A stretch of 64,000 nucleotides of DNA from the NCBI RefSeq assembly GCF_000196175.1, contig NC_005363.1:2728001-2792000 (forward strand), read 5' to 3'. Position numbers and translations under genes: made by a program. This stretch comes from Bdellovibrio bacteriovorus HD100. GTDB lineage: Bacteria > Bdellovibrionota > Bdellovibrionia > Bdellovibrionales > Bdellovibrionaceae. Below the pieces are notes generated by a model. That model was not told the origin of the DNA, searched no databases, and saw only the letters and a program-made list of their open reading frames with translations. This document shows positions 28,291 through 37,727 of this stretch, piece after piece; position 1 is the stretch's first letter, and the number at the start of each line of letters is the position of its first letter.

Positions 28291-30927
28291 ATGTTCCAAC
28301 GACTTTTAAAAAACTGGGCTGTTCAGATCTTTCTTATTTTTGTTCTGTACTATTTGACAGGACGCCTGGGACTTTTGTTGGCGCTTCCACCCGGTTATGC
28401 GTCATTGGTTTGGCCCCCATTTGGTATCAGCATCGCGGCCCTGTTGCTTTTAGGAATCAATCGCTGGCCCGGAGTTCTGATTGGGGCCTTCCTGGTCAAC
28501 GCCCGCCACATGGAAAGTATTTCAAATCTGCTGCTGCCCCTGGGGATCTCCATGGGCAATACAATTTCAGTGATTGTCGCGGCCCTGCTAATCCGACGAT
28601 TTCTCCATTTCCCCAAACGCTTCTATCTTGAACGCGAAGTGATTCTGTTTTTGTTTCTGGCCGGTCCCGTCGCCGCCCTGCTTAGCGCCAGCGCCGGCGT
28701 GGGACTGCTCTATCTGAACGATGTGGTGTCGCAGAAAAACGCCTCGATGAACTGGATCTACTGGTTCGTCGGCGATGCCATTGGCGGGCTGATCTTTGCC
28801 CCGCTGGCCCTGATGTTCTCTACCCAGTCACGCCGCTACTGGCTTAAATCCGTCACCAAGGTTCTGGTCCCGGTGTGTGTGGCCTTTGCACTGATTCTTT
28901 CGGCTTCCCAGTATTTGACTCTGTCAGAGCAAGAAAAACAATCCGCGGAGTTCACCCGCAAGGCCGAGTTCACCTTCAACGTTCTGGAAAAAGATTTTAA
29001 CGGCAACATCGATATGCTGGAGTCCTTAAAAAGCTTCTTTGACAGCTCAACATCTGTGACCCGTCAGGAGTTCCGGGACTTTTCAAGCACCCTGCACTCT
29101 CGCCGCCCCGAGGTTCAGGCTTTGGCTTGGATACCCTATAACCAGGACAAACCAGAAACTTTGCGCATCGAATACATCGAACCACTTCCCACCAACAGTC
29201 AGGTTCTGGGAACTGACTTTGGCACCCATCCCGACCGCCAGGCCCTGCTGAAAAAAGCCCTGGAAAAAAGACGCCTGATCACCTCCGGCCCCATGAATCT
29301 GCGCGAGTTCTATCCCCAGGCCCGCGGCATCTTTTTGCTTCTGGCCATTGGACGCCCCGAAGGAGTGCTGCTGGAGGTTCTTCGCCTGGATGGAATTTTA
29401 CGGGATCTGACCGGTGTGCTGAACGATCCCAGCTATCGGGTGCTGATCGAGGATGTCACGCAAACCTCCAACCGGGAACTGATGGTGGATACATTAAGCG
29501 GCGGCCGCGACTTCCACGCTGACTTCAGATGGAGTTCCCACCTGGAGATCGGCGACCGCCTTTGGGAGGTCACCATCCAGCAGGACACGTCCCTGCGCCA
29601 GGGCTCGGCGTTCAATACCGCGGTGTTTTTGCTGACATCGCTGGTGTTCGTCTTTCTGATTTGCACACTGCTGCTGACCATCGCCAACCGGATTATCACG
29701 GTGGAAGAAATCGTGGATGAAAAAACCCAGCATCTGATTGATCTGAACGTGCAACTGAAAAAAGCGTCAGAAACCAAGTCCGAATTCCTGGCCAACATGA
29801 GCCACGAAATCCGCACTCCGCTGAATGTGATCGTCGGCATGTCCGATCTGCTGGAAGAATCCCCGCTGAACGAAGACCAGAAACACTATGTGGATATTTC
29901 AAAAAAGGCCGGTCACAACCTTTTAAGCATTATCAATGACATTCTGGACATATCCAAGATCGAGGCCGGCCTGCTGACGCTGGAAAAGACTGAAGTCGAT
30001 CTGCACAGCCTGGTCAACGATATCACCGAGATGTTTGAGCTGAAGGCCCGGGAGAAAAATCTGGAGCTGTCCGTCTATCTGAGCGAAGACACGCACAGCA
30101 TTTTCATGGGGGACCCGACCCGCATTCGCCAGGTGCTTTCCAACCTGATCAGCAACTCTTTAAAGTTCACCACCGATGGCTCGATCCGGGTGGAGGTGAT
30201 GAAGAACCAGACAGAAATGGAAGGCAATCTGATCTTCCACGTCAGCGACACCGGTATTGGCATTCCGCGCGACAAGATCCCGCAGCTGTTTCAGCCGTTC
30301 ACTCAAGCCGACTCCACCATCACCCGCAAGTTCGGCGGCACCGGACTGGGACTTTCCATCTCCAAGCGTCTTGTTAAGATGATGAACGGAGACATCACCG
30401 TTGAAAGTGAACTGCACCGCGGAAGCCGCTTTTCCTTCAGTCTGAATCTGCCATGGCTGCGGGACGTGCCGGCGGAAGGTGAACACACCGCCGAAGAAAT
30501 CAGCCAGGTTCCAACCGGCCCTGCAGCAGAGCAGGAGCCCCTGTCCATTCTTATTGTTGATGACACGGAAGACAACCGTCTGCTGATCAAGGCGTACCTG
30601 AAAAACACTCCCCACCAGATCAGCGAGGCCTGCAATGGACGCCAGGCATTGGAACTGGCACAAAAGCAGCGCTTTGATCTTATATTGATGGATATGCAGA
30701 TGCCAGTGATGGATGGTTTTACTGCCACCCAGAAGATCCGCAAATGGGAACAAGACCACCAGCGACCTGCTTCCACAATCTGGGCCCTCACTGCCTTTGC
30801 ACTGAAAAATGAAATTGATCGCAGTCTTTCGGTCGGTTGCAATCTGCACCTGATCAAACCCCTGCGCAAAGCCGATCTGTTAAATCATATTCAAAAACTG
30901 AGCGAAGAACGACACCAGCATCGCTAG
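28291..30927 (+). CDS. MASE1-CHASE hybrid histidine kinase
   Basis: An 878-residue membrane kinase. The N-terminal MASE1 sensor has eight or so helices (about 10-200; LPPGYASLVWPPFGIS is typical). A periplasmic CHASE-like domain (about 215-400) and another helix (about 445-465) follow, then HisKA (FLANMSHEIRTPLNVIVG), HATPase (NLISNSLKF, DTGIGIP, GGTGLGLSIS) and a receiver (ILIVDDTEDN; phosphorylated Asp in LILMDMQMPVMDG). All key residues for kinase and phosphotransfer activity are present. It stands alone. Confidence 0.93.
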   Translation: MFQRLLKNWAVQIFLIFVLYYLTGRLGLLLALPPGYASLVWPPFGISIAALLLLGINRWPGVLIGAFLVNARHMESISNLLLPLGISMGNTISVIVAALLIRRFLHFPKRFYLEREVILFLFLAGPVAALLSASAGVGLLYLNDVVSQKNASMNWIYWFVGDAIGGLIFAPLALMFSTQSRRYWLKSVTKVLVPVCVAFALILSASQYLTLSEQEKQSAEFTRKAEFTFNVLEKDFNGNIDMLESLKSFFDSSTSVTRQEFRDFSSTLHSRRPEVQALAWIPYNQDKPETLRIEYIEPLPTNSQVLGTDFGTHPDRQALLKKALEKRRLITSGPMNLREFYPQARGIFLLLAIGRPEGVLLEVLRLDGILRDLTGVLNDPSYRVLIEDVTQTSNRELMVDTLSGGRDFHADFRWSSHLEIGDRLWEVTIQQDTSLRQGSAFNTAVFLLTSLVFVFLICTLLLTIANRIITVEEIVDEKTQHLIDLNVQLKKASETKSEFLANMSHEIRTPLNVIVGMSDLLEESPLNEDQKHYVDISKKAGHNLLSIINDILDISKIEAGLLTLEKTEVDLHSLVNDITEMFELKAREKNLELSVYLSEDTHSIFMGDPTRIRQVLSNLISNSLKFTTDGSIRVEVMKNQTEMEGNLIFHVSDTGIGIPRDKIPQLFQPFTQADSTITRKFGGTGLGLSISKRLVKMMNGDITVESELHRGSRFSFSLNLPWLRDVPAEGEHTAEEISQVPTGPAAEQEPLSILIVDDTEDNRLLIKAYLKNTPHQISEACNGRQALELAQKQRFDLILMDMQMPVMDGFTATQKIRKWEQDHQRPASTIWALTAFALKNEIDRSLSVGCNLHLIKPLRKADLLNHIQKLSEERHQHR

Positions 30928-31034
30928 TGCGTCACGACAACGGTGGAGCCATGCTGCCACCGCCAACGCTGGCCCGACCCTTGCTATATGGATTCCCAGG
31001 TGACCGATGTCACCAGTTTCCGGGGGGAAATATT

Positions 31035-31784
31035 ATGATCTGGCGGGGAATCACATCATTAATAGGAATGTCTTTATTATTATCGGCACCAGCCGCTTTG
31101 GCTCAAACGCCACCCGGCATCCGTATTCACAGCATTCAGGCCGTTGGCACTGGCTGTCCGGCAGGAACTTACAACGCCACAATCTCTCCGGATGCGCAGA
31201 CGTTCTCTTTGCTTCTGGATAATTTTATCGCTGAATCCACCATGCACCGCCCGATTGTCCGACTGAACTGCGAACTGAAGGTGAACTTCCAGGTTCCCGC
31301 AGGATGGACTTTTGCTGTGACCTCTGCAGACTATCGCGGCTTTGCTTATGCAGAAGCCGGAACGATGGTGACTCATCAGGCGCTTTATTCATTCGACGGC
31401 AGCAAGCCCCGCAATGAGCGTCCGGGCTATGAAAACGGCGGCACTTATAATTTCCGCGCGCAGGAATTCCGCGGACCTTACAACGACACTTACTACATCC
31501 GTCACCAAGTCGACACTCGCGTCGCACCGTGGGCGGCCTGTAACGCCAACTCCATTCAGTCTTTGTACATCACAACATATCTGATGGCGCGCAACTTGAA
31601 TCTGTCGTCACTGCTGACGGCCCAGATCACTCTGGACAGTATTGATGGTCAGGTGCAGTCACAAAGATACCAGTTGGCCTGGAAGACCTGCCGACCAAGC
31701 AATGGTGGGGTCCATCAGCCACCGGGGCGTGATCCTGGGCCGGGCCGACCGAACAATCCGGGAAGACCACCGCGTTTCCCATAA
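31035..31784 (+). CDS. Exported DUF4360-like protein (copy 1)
   Basis: A 249-residue protein from ATG 31035 behind ggggggaa. The signal peptide ends about ALA-Q. The core has GTGCPAGTYNATISPDAQ, FSLLLDNFIAE, a central NC and ADYRGFAY, which matches the DUF4360 pattern of secreted proteins. The C-terminus adds a proline/glycine/arginine-rich tail (about 220-249). A paralogue follows at 31867. Function unknown. The longer frame starting at 30837 overlaps the kinase gene and is not needed. Confidence 0.8.
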   Translation: MIWRGITSLIGMSLLLSAPAALAQTPPGIRIHSIQAVGTGCPAGTYNATISPDAQTFSLLLDNFIAESTMHRPIVRLNCELKVNFQVPAGWTFAVTSADYRGFAYAEAGTMVTHQALYSFDGSKPRNERPGYENGGTYNFRAQEFRGPYNDTYYIRHQVDTRVAPWAACNANSIQSLYITTYLMARNLNLSSLLTAQITLDSIDGQVQSQRYQLAWKTCRPSNGGVHQPPGRDPGPGRPNNPGRPPRFP

Positions 31785-31866
31785 CGGCTGAAGCACCGGC
31801 AGGTGCGCAAACTGAAACAACTTAATTTTTAACGAACTAACAATGTCATAATCACAAGGGGGATTT

Positions 31867-32463
31867 ATGAAAGGTAAACTATTGATCGCAATCGCGGGGA
31901 TGATCTCTGCCATGAGTCTGCAAGCCAACGCTCAGGAAATTCGCCTGGGTCAACCAGCCTACGGTGGTACCGGCTGTCCAGCAGGAAGCGCCAGTGTCAC
32001 AGTCAGTCCGGATGCTTCAGCACTCAGTATCCTGTTTGACAACTATGTGGCGGAAGCCGGCAACGGCCGCTCCATGGATCGCAAATCCTGTAACATCTCT
32101 GTTCCAGTGACAGTGCCAAGCGGTTACAGCGTGGCGGTGATCCAGGTCGACTACCGTGGATTCAACTTCGTGCCTCGTGGCGGTATGTCCCGCTTTGATG
32201 CGGAGTACTTCTGGGCCGGCGCCCGTGGTCCTCGCGTCAGCCGCACATTCATGGGTCCGGTAAATGACAGCTACACGATCTCTGACGGCCTTCTTGCCAG
32301 CACTATGGTTTGGACGCCGTGCGGAGCGAACGTGAACTTGCGTGTCAACACATCCATGATGGCAAGATCCAACGGCCGTGGCGAACAGACCCTGGCAACA
32401 GTGGACAGTGCCGACATCAGCTCAGGCCTGGTCTACCACTTGCAATGGAGACGTTGCAGATAG
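31867..32463 (+). CDS. Exported DUF4360-like protein (copy 2)
   Basis: A 198-residue paralogue of the preceding gene: signal peptide ending about ANA-Q, then GGTGCPAGSASVTVSPDAS, ILFDNYVAEAG, KSCNISVPV and VDYRGFNF. It has four or five cysteines and lacks the proline-rich tail. A ribosome-binding site (aaggggg) precedes it. The last codons are the first unit of a 15-bp tandem repeat that continues past the stop codon (32452-32496). Confidence 0.82.
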   Translation: MKGKLLIAIAGMISAMSLQANAQEIRLGQPAYGGTGCPAGSASVTVSPDASALSILFDNYVAEAGNGRSMDRKSCNISVPVTVPSGYSVAVIQVDYRGFNFVPRGGMSRFDAEYFWAGARGPRVSRTFMGPVNDSYTISDGLLASTMVWTPCGANVNLRVNTSMMARSNGRGEQTLATVDSADISSGLVYHLQWRRCR

Positions 32464-32496
32464 TGACGGTGCAGGCAGTGACGTTGCAGATAGTGA
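32452..32496 (+). repeat. 15-bp tandem repeat spanning a stop codon
   Basis: Three 15-bp units: cgttgcagatagtga (32452-32466), cggtgcaggcagtga (32467-32481) and cgttgcagatagtga (32482-32496). Units 1 and 3 are identical and unit 2 differs at three bases. A fourth partial unit (cgttgc) follows. The stop codon of the DUF4360-like gene lies in unit 1. Confidence 0.9.
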
Positions 32497-32613
32497 CGTT
32501 GCCGCTAATTTAAGAACCCCATCTGGGCTCCTGCAGAGCTGCTAAAAGTAGATGTCAATGGCGATAAAATACGCTAGGATCGGCTTTTAAAAGTGAACCA
32601 GGAGCCCAACCCC

Positions 32614-33093
32614 ATGACAAAAACCGCTCATCATTCAGCCACTCTTCAAGTCCGCCAAGCCCTTTGGGCCCTGCAAAAAGAAGTTTTGAATTCCCTGAAA
32701 GAGCAGTTCGACCGCGAAGTGGGTTATCAGGCGGCTCCGACAGAATGGTTCCAGGTTTTGATGACCGCAGAACGATACATGTGGCTGCGCGAACTGACCT
32801 CCCTGATGGCTGATATCGATATTCTGACCGAGCTGGAACACATTGCGGAAGAAGATGCCGGTGTCGCTCGTGCGGAAATTGAAAAACTTCTGATTGATCA
32901 CGTTGAAGAAGGATTCGGAAAGCAATACCGCGATCTTTTGATGTCCGGTGCCGGTTTGCTCCCGCTGCATTCCCAACTGAAGGCGCACCTGCAACAGTTG
33001 CCTGAAACCAAAATGGAAAAACATCAGACTGTGCATCACAGAAAAAACTGGCAGGAAACTCACCGCCAGCAGTCCCGCAAAAAACGCAACTAG
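32614..33093 (+). CDS. Hypothetical helical protein
   Basis: A 159-residue protein from ATG 32614 behind ccagga. Mostly alpha-helical in appearance, no signal peptide, rich in Glu, Gln and Leu, ending in a very basic tail (HRKNWQETHRQQSRKKRN). No family recognised; the basic tail might bind nucleic acid. Its 3' end overlaps the converging rtcB gene by 4 bp. Confidence 0.75.
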   Translation: MTKTAHHSATLQVRQALWALQKEVLNSLKEQFDREVGYQAAPTEWFQVLMTAERYMWLRELTSLMADIDILTELEHIAEEDAGVARAEIEKLLIDHVEEGFGKQYRDLLMSGAGLLPLHSQLKAHLQQLPETKMEKHQTVHHRKNWQETHRQQSRKKRN

Positions 33094-34274
33094 CCTTTCA
33101 CACACAGTACCTGTTTTAACACCGCCATGACCTCGACCAGATCTGTTTGATTTTTCATCACCTGGTCGATGTCCTTGTAGGCTCCGGGAATTTCATCAAT
33201 CACCCCGGCATCCTTGCGACACTCCACGCCCGCTGTTTGTTTCTGCAAATCTTCAAGACTGAATCGACGTTTGGCTTCAGAGCGTGACATCCGCCGGCCC
33301 GCCCCGTGCGAACAGGAGTCAAAAGATTCCGCATTGCCCTTGCCGCGCACGATGTACGACCTTGCCCCCATGGAGCCAGGGATAATCCCCAGATCATCTT
33401 TACGCGCACGCACGGCCCCTTTGCGTGTGACCAGGACGTTTTCGCCATAGTGAACCTCCCGCGTGGCATAGTTGTGGTGACAGTTGACCTTGAGCGAGTG
33501 CGGCAGCGGGGCCCCTTTTTTGCCGACGTGATGAGAGATCACCTCCATCACCCGACGAAGCATCTCTTCGCGGTTTTCCAGAGCATAACTTTGCGCCCAT
33601 TCCAGATCACGCATGTAATTTTCGTATTCACTGGTGCCTTCCAGATAATACGCCAGATCCGGATCCGGCAGTTTCACCGCCAGACGCGAAATTTCACTTT
33701 TAGCACCCCGGATGTGTTCCTCAGCCAGGCTTTTGCCGACATTGCGGGAGCCTGAATGCAGCATCACCCACACCGAGCCCTCTTCGTCCGTGCAGATTTC
33801 AATAAAGTGATTGCCTCCGCCAAGACTTCCCAACTGATGGGACGCGCGGTCTTTCAGGCGCAACAGCGACACGGACTCTGGCATGTGCTTCCAGCCCTGC
33901 CAGCTTTGCACCTCCTTGGTGAGGCGTTTGTTGGACTCATGCCCCAAGGGAATCACACTTTCAATGCCTGCACGCAACCGATCCAAATCATGCAGAACCA
34001 TCTCGGGATTTACGTTCAGACGTGCCGCGATCATGCCACAGCCTATATCCACACCGACCGCCGCAGGGATCACCGCACCTTTGGTGGCAATCACGCTTCC
34101 GACAGTGGCTCCAATTCCCAGATGCACATCAGGCATCGCAGCCACGTGCTTAAAAACAAATGGCAACGATGCAACATTCTGAAGCTGCTTCAGTGCTTGT
34201 GACTCCACTTCGGAATCCGGAGACCAGATTTTTACCGGAACATGAGCAGACTTGATATTCGACAGGACTGGCAT
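33090..34274 (-). CDS. rtcB: RNA-splicing ligase RtcB
   Basis: A 394-residue RtcB-family enzyme that joins 3'-phosphate or cyclic-phosphate RNA ends to 5'-OH ends using GTP and manganese. I chose ATG 34274 (ribosome-binding site ggaggaa). Motifs include AMPDVHLGIGATVG, GVDIGCGMIA (metal Cys), LGSLGGGNHFIE, MLHSGSRNVG, PGSMGARSYIV and the guanylated His in SCSHGAGRRMSR. No rtcA, rtcR or archease gene is adjacent. It is divergent from the solute-binding protein gene across a 45-bp gap containing a palindrome. Confidence 0.95.
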   Translation of the reverse strand: MPVLSNIKSAHVPVKIWSPDSEVESQALKQLQNVASLPFVFKHVAAMPDVHLGIGATVGSVIATKGAVIPAAVGVDIGCGMIAARLNVNPEMVLHDLDRLRAGIESVIPLGHESNKRLTKEVQSWQGWKHMPESVSLLRLKDRASHQLGSLGGGNHFIEICTDEEGSVWVMLHSGSRNVGKSLAEEHIRGAKSEISRLAVKLPDPDLAYYLEGTSEYENYMRDLEWAQSYALENREEMLRRVMEVISHHVGKKGAPLPHSLKVNCHHNYATREVHYGENVLVTRKGAVRARKDDLGIIPGSMGARSYIVRGKGNAESFDSCSHGAGRRMSRSEAKRRFSLEDLQKQTAGVECRKDAGVIDEIPGAYKDIDQVMKNQTDLVEVMAVLKQVLCVKG

Positions 34275-34302
34275 ATTGCACTTCCTCCACCGGTGTTTGA
34301 TC

Positions 34303-34320
34303 TGTGATAAGATTATCACA
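34303..34320. promoter_or_regulatory. Operator-like palindrome between divergent genes
   Basis: The inverted repeat tgtgata-agat-tatcaca (7 bp perfect, 4-nt spacer) fills the gap between rtcB and the divergent solute-binding gene and overlaps the A of that gene's ATG. It could bind a dimeric regulator controlling both genes. The half-sites look like CRP sites, but the TGTGA/TCACA spacing is 8 rather than 6. Confidence 0.4.
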
Positions 34321-35183
34321 TGTCGCAGCTGTTTTTTTTGATTATTTTTTTACTGCTGCCACTGGGGCAGGCAAGCTTTGCATCACAATCCTCACTAAGA
34401 ATTGTGACCGAGCATTGGCCGCCTATTACCTATGAAAATTCCGGATCAGCTGAAGGCATGGCCGTGGATCTTACCCGCATGATTCAAAAGTCGGCCGCCC
34501 TTTCCCAGAGCATTGAAGTCCTTCCATGGCCCCGGGCCTACCATCTTGCGGTGACCCAGCCGAATGTTTTGCTGTTCACCGTGGCCCGCAATCCCGAACG
34601 CGAAAGGCTTTTCACTCTGGTGGGTCCCATCGCCAATGGCGAAATCGCGATTTACGTGCGCGGCACTCACGACCTCAGCAAAGTGACCCTGCAATCACTG
34701 AAAAAAAACTTCCGCATCGCCACCCATCGCGGCACTGTCTTTCAGAATACTCTGGAGCAGGAAGGCTTCCATAACATCGTGCCTGTGAATTCGTCCGTCA
34801 ATGCCGCCAAGATGCTGATGGCGGGACGAGTGGACGCCATCTGCGATGATGAATTAGTCGTCACAGAGCTTTTCCGTCGGGCCGGATACAACTCCAACCC
34901 CTTCACCAAAGTGCTGTCGCTGACTCACAGTTCCTTTTACTTTGCATTTTCCCGAGGGACATCCCCTTTGACTATCACAAAATGGAAGACGGCCTTTGAA
35001 GAAATCAAACGCTCCGGGCAATTTGAACATCTTTATAAAAAATGGTTTCTGAATCTGAAGGCCCCCCCAGAGGTTTTTCTTTCACTGCCTCCGGCACACC
35101 CCGCGCTCTGGCTTGCTGAAAAGCCTGTTAAAGAACCTCGCGTGGCTGAGCTCCTGAAATTTCAGCCTCCCGAATTAAAATAA
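34320..35183 (+). CDS. Orphan periplasmic solute-binding protein (family 3 type)
   Basis: A 287-residue protein with a signal peptide (FFLIIFLLLPLGQASFA). The mature part follows the family 3 bacterial solute-binding fold: LRIVTEHWPPITYEN, AEGMAVDLTRMI, an aromatic-rich hinge and NVLLFTVARNPERE. No permease or ATPase gene is nearby, so it may deliver its ligand to a distant transporter or to a sensor. No Shine-Dalgarno sequence is visible; a palindrome abuts the start codon. Confidence 0.82.
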   Translation: MSQLFFLIIFLLLPLGQASFASQSSLRIVTEHWPPITYENSGSAEGMAVDLTRMIQKSAALSQSIEVLPWPRAYHLAVTQPNVLLFTVARNPERERLFTLVGPIANGEIAIYVRGTHDLSKVTLQSLKKNFRIATHRGTVFQNTLEQEGFHNIVPVNSSVNAAKMLMAGRVDAICDDELVVTELFRRAGYNSNPFTKVLSLTHSSFYFAFSRGTSPLTITKWKTAFEEIKRSGQFEHLYKKWFLNLKAPPEVFLSLPPAHPALWLAEKPVKEPRVAELLKFQPPELK

Positions 35184-35263
35184 GAAGCATATTCACATCA
35201 ACGTCATGCTCAAGTTTGATTTTCTTTTTCATAAGGCACCGGACCCGGAGTATACTGACGTCT

Positions 35264-36298
35264 ATGAGTTTGCGCGAACATGTCGACGAAGTGCTGCGAA
35301 TCAATCCGATGCCATCCCCGTGGCCTCGCATGTTCGTCTGCGCCTTCTCCACCACAATTCCACTTGTGATCGGTCTTTTCATGGGCCAGCTGCCGGTGGC
35401 AATCTTTGGTTCGCTGATGGGATTTCTGCTTCCGCTCAATGACCACCTGGGAACCCTGGGGCATCGACTGTGGACGATCACTCTGACCTTCCTGATGATG
35501 GCCGCGGGCCTGTCCCTGGGAATTCTAACCCACCAGCACAATGCCCTGTTCATACCCATTTTGCTGGGCCTGGTGTATTGGCTGGGACTGATGGGCGGAG
35601 GCAAAGGTGCCGAACTTGAACGGGCCCTGCTGTTTTCAATCTTTCAGGTTTTGGCGGGGGCCTATTCCGGAGCCCTGGAACATTACTTTGTGCCGATCGT
35701 GTCCTATGCTTTCTTGGGATACCTGTGTGTTGTCGTGACACTGGCGACTCTGGTTTTTTTACGCCGGCACAATCCAAATCCCTTCACCCGCCTTCGCACA
35801 ACACTGAAAGAATCCATCACCACCGAAAAGTCCCGGCATCTGTATGCCGCCGGATATGCACTGGCAATTTTGTTCAGTTTGATTGCCGTGGATATTCTGA
35901 AGGTGGACCATGGCTACTGGGCCGTGGGGACGGTTCTGATCATCATGCGCCCGGAAATCAAACAAAGCGTTTACCGCAGCATCCAGCGTTTTTTTGGAAC
36001 ACTGGTCGGCGTGATTGTCGCAGATCTGATTATCTATTCTGTTCACTCACCCTGGCTGGCGATAGTGATTCTGGGTCTGGTCAGTTTCTGGGGGCCGTGG
36101 TCTATCATCCGCAGCTATTGGCTGGGTTCTGCGGTCATGGCCGTGATGCTTTTGATAATTCTGGATATGCCGAACTTGCAGCGGGGTGATTTGCACACCC
36201 CGACGGTGCGTTTGACAGCCACAGGCATCGGCTGCCTGCTGGCGCTGGCGGGCATCCTGCTGGTGAACCCGCAGGTGCTGTTCCGACGCCGCAGCTAG
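35264..36298 (+). CDS. FUSC-like inner-membrane protein
   Basis: A 344-residue protein from ATG 35264, with ten or so hydrophobic segments arranged as two similar halves (about 25-170 and 205-335), each with several helices in close pairs. The second half has [19 protein letters not shown] and [10 protein letters not shown], which is typical of the fusaric-acid-resistance (FUSC/AaeB) family. These proteins export aromatic acids or related small compounds. No membrane-fusion partner is adjacent, so the substrate is unknown. Confidence 0.8.
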   Translation: MSLREHVDEVLRINPMPSPWPRMFVCAFSTTIPLVIGLFMGQLPVAIFGSLMGFLLPLNDHLGTLGHRLWTITLTFLMMAAGLSLGILTHQHNALFIPILLGLVYWLGLMGGGKGAELERALLFSIFQVLAGAYSGALEHYFVPIVSYAFLGYLCVVVTLATLVFLRRHNPNPFTRLRTTLKESITTEKSRHLYAAGYALAILFSLIAVDILKVDHGYWAVGTVLIIMRPEIKQSVYRSIQRFFGTLVGVIVADLIIYSVHSPWLAIVILGLVSFWGPWSIIRSYWLGSAVMAVMLLIILDMPNLQRGDLHTPTVRLTATGIGCLLALAGILLVNPQVLFRRRS

Positions 36299-37713
36299 TG
36301 CTTCTTGCCGACGTATTTCGGGTTCAGCAGATTTTCCATTGAGAACAGTTCATCCAGTTGCGCCTGAGTCACCACGCCTCGCTCCAGGGCCACTTCAGCC
36401 ACGTTGCGACCGGTCTCCGCACAGATTTTTCCGATACGGTCGCCTTCATCGTGACCGATGATCGGATCCAGATAAGTCACAATACCGATGCTGTTCATGA
36501 CGTAGTCCCGGCAGCGTTCTGCATTGGCCGTAATACCCTTCACACATTTATGTTCCAGGGTTTCACAGGCATTCTTCAAAAGATCCAAAGACTCAAACAG
36601 ACTGGAGGCGATCACAGGTTCCATCACATTCAGCTGCAGCTGCCCTGCTTCGGCCGCCAGGGTGATCGCCAGGTCATTGCCGATGATTTTGAAGCTGACC
36701 TGATTCACAACTTCCGGAATCACCGGATTCACTTTTGCCGGCATGATGGAAGAACCCGCCTGCATTTCAGGCAGGTTGATTTCTTTCAAGCCCGCACGCG
36801 GACCAGAACTAAGCAAGCGCAAGTCGTTGCAGATTTTCGAAAGTTTCACTGCCGTGCGTTTCAGTGCGCCAGAGATAATGATGTAGGCACCACAGTCGCT
36901 GGTGGCTTCGATGTAATCTTCCGACTGAACAAACGGATGCCCGGTGACCTCAGCCAGCTTTTGCACCGCCAAAGACGCATAACCCGGAGGTGTGTTGATG
37001 CCAGTCCCAATCGCGGTGGCCCCCAAGTTCACTTCCAGCATGAATTTCTGAACAGTGCGGATCAGACGACCGTCTTCTTTTAGTAAAGTGGCAAAAGCGT
37101 TAAACTCCTGCCCCAAAGACATGGGAACTGCATCCTGCAACTGCGTGCGGCCCATTTTCAAAACGCTCTGGAATTCTTTGCCTTTTTTCTCGAAGGCCAA
37201 AGCCAAAGAATCCAGCGCCGCCAAAGTTCCGTTCAGGTGTTCATACAGCGCCACTCGGAAAGCGGTCGGATAAGCATCATTCGTGGACTGGCACTTATTC
37301 ACGTGATCATTAGGGTTGATCACCGCGTAGGTGCCTTTTTGCAGACCGCGTTTTTCCAATGCGATATTGGCAATCACTTCGTTGGCATTCATGTTGATCG
37401 AAGTCCCCGCGCCGCCCTGATAAACGTCGGATGGGAACTGCTGACCCCATTTTTTCGGGTCCTGCAAAACGATGTCACAGGCTTCAACCAAGGACTTGGA
37501 AACATCCGCCGGGATTGTGCCCAGTTCACCATTGGCCAACGCGCAGGCTTTTTTCACCAGTGCCAGACCACGCACGAAACTTTGATTGGCTCCGACAGGG
37601 ATGCCCGAGATCTGAAAGTTCTCCATCGCCCGCAGGGTATGAATGCCGTAATAAGCTTCCGCAGGGACTTTCTTTTCACCCAGCAAATCTTTTTCTACGC
37701 GGAACTTTTCCAT
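36295..37713 (-). CDS. aspA: Aspartate ammonia-lyase (aspartase)
   Basis: A 472-residue enzyme of the fumarase/aspartase superfamily that converts aspartate to fumarate and ammonia. ATG 37713 lies behind ggag. Signatures are [47 protein letters not shown] and the catalytic loop [11 protein letters not shown]. The SSIMPAKVN loop and the GIHTLRA N-terminus favour aspartase over fumarase. It would feed prey-derived aspartate into the TCA cycle alongside malic enzyme. Confidence 0.95.
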   Translation of the reverse strand: MEKFRVEKDLLGEKKVPAEAYYGIHTLRAMENFQISGIPVGANQSFVRGLALVKKACALANGELGTIPADVSKSLVEACDIVLQDPKKWGQQFPSDVYQGGAGTSINMNANEVIANIALEKRGLQKGTYAVINPNDHVNKCQSTNDAYPTAFRVALYEHLNGTLAALDSLALAFEKKGKEFQSVLKMGRTQLQDAVPMSLGQEFNAFATLLKEDGRLIRTVQKFMLEVNLGATAIGTGINTPPGYASLAVQKLAEVTGHPFVQSEDYIEATSDCGAYIIISGALKRTAVKLSKICNDLRLLSSGPRAGLKEINLPEMQAGSSIMPAKVNPVIPEVVNQVSFKIIGNDLAITLAAEAGQLQLNVMEPVIASSLFESLDLLKNACETLEHKCVKGITANAERCRDYVMNSIGIVTYLDPIIGHDEGDRIGKICAETGRNVAEVALERGVVTQAQLDELFSMENLLNPKYVGKKH

Positions 37714-37727
37714 CACTAACTCCAAAT

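Noticed and set aside
30837-31034. Upstream extension of the first DUF4360-like gene
   Set aside because: Overlaps the end of the hybrid kinase gene; the ATG at 31035 has a strong ribosome-binding site and begins a signal peptide.
34303-34320. CRP site
   Set aside because: Half-sites TGTGA and TCACA are present but spaced by 8 rather than 6 bp; kept as a generic palindrome.
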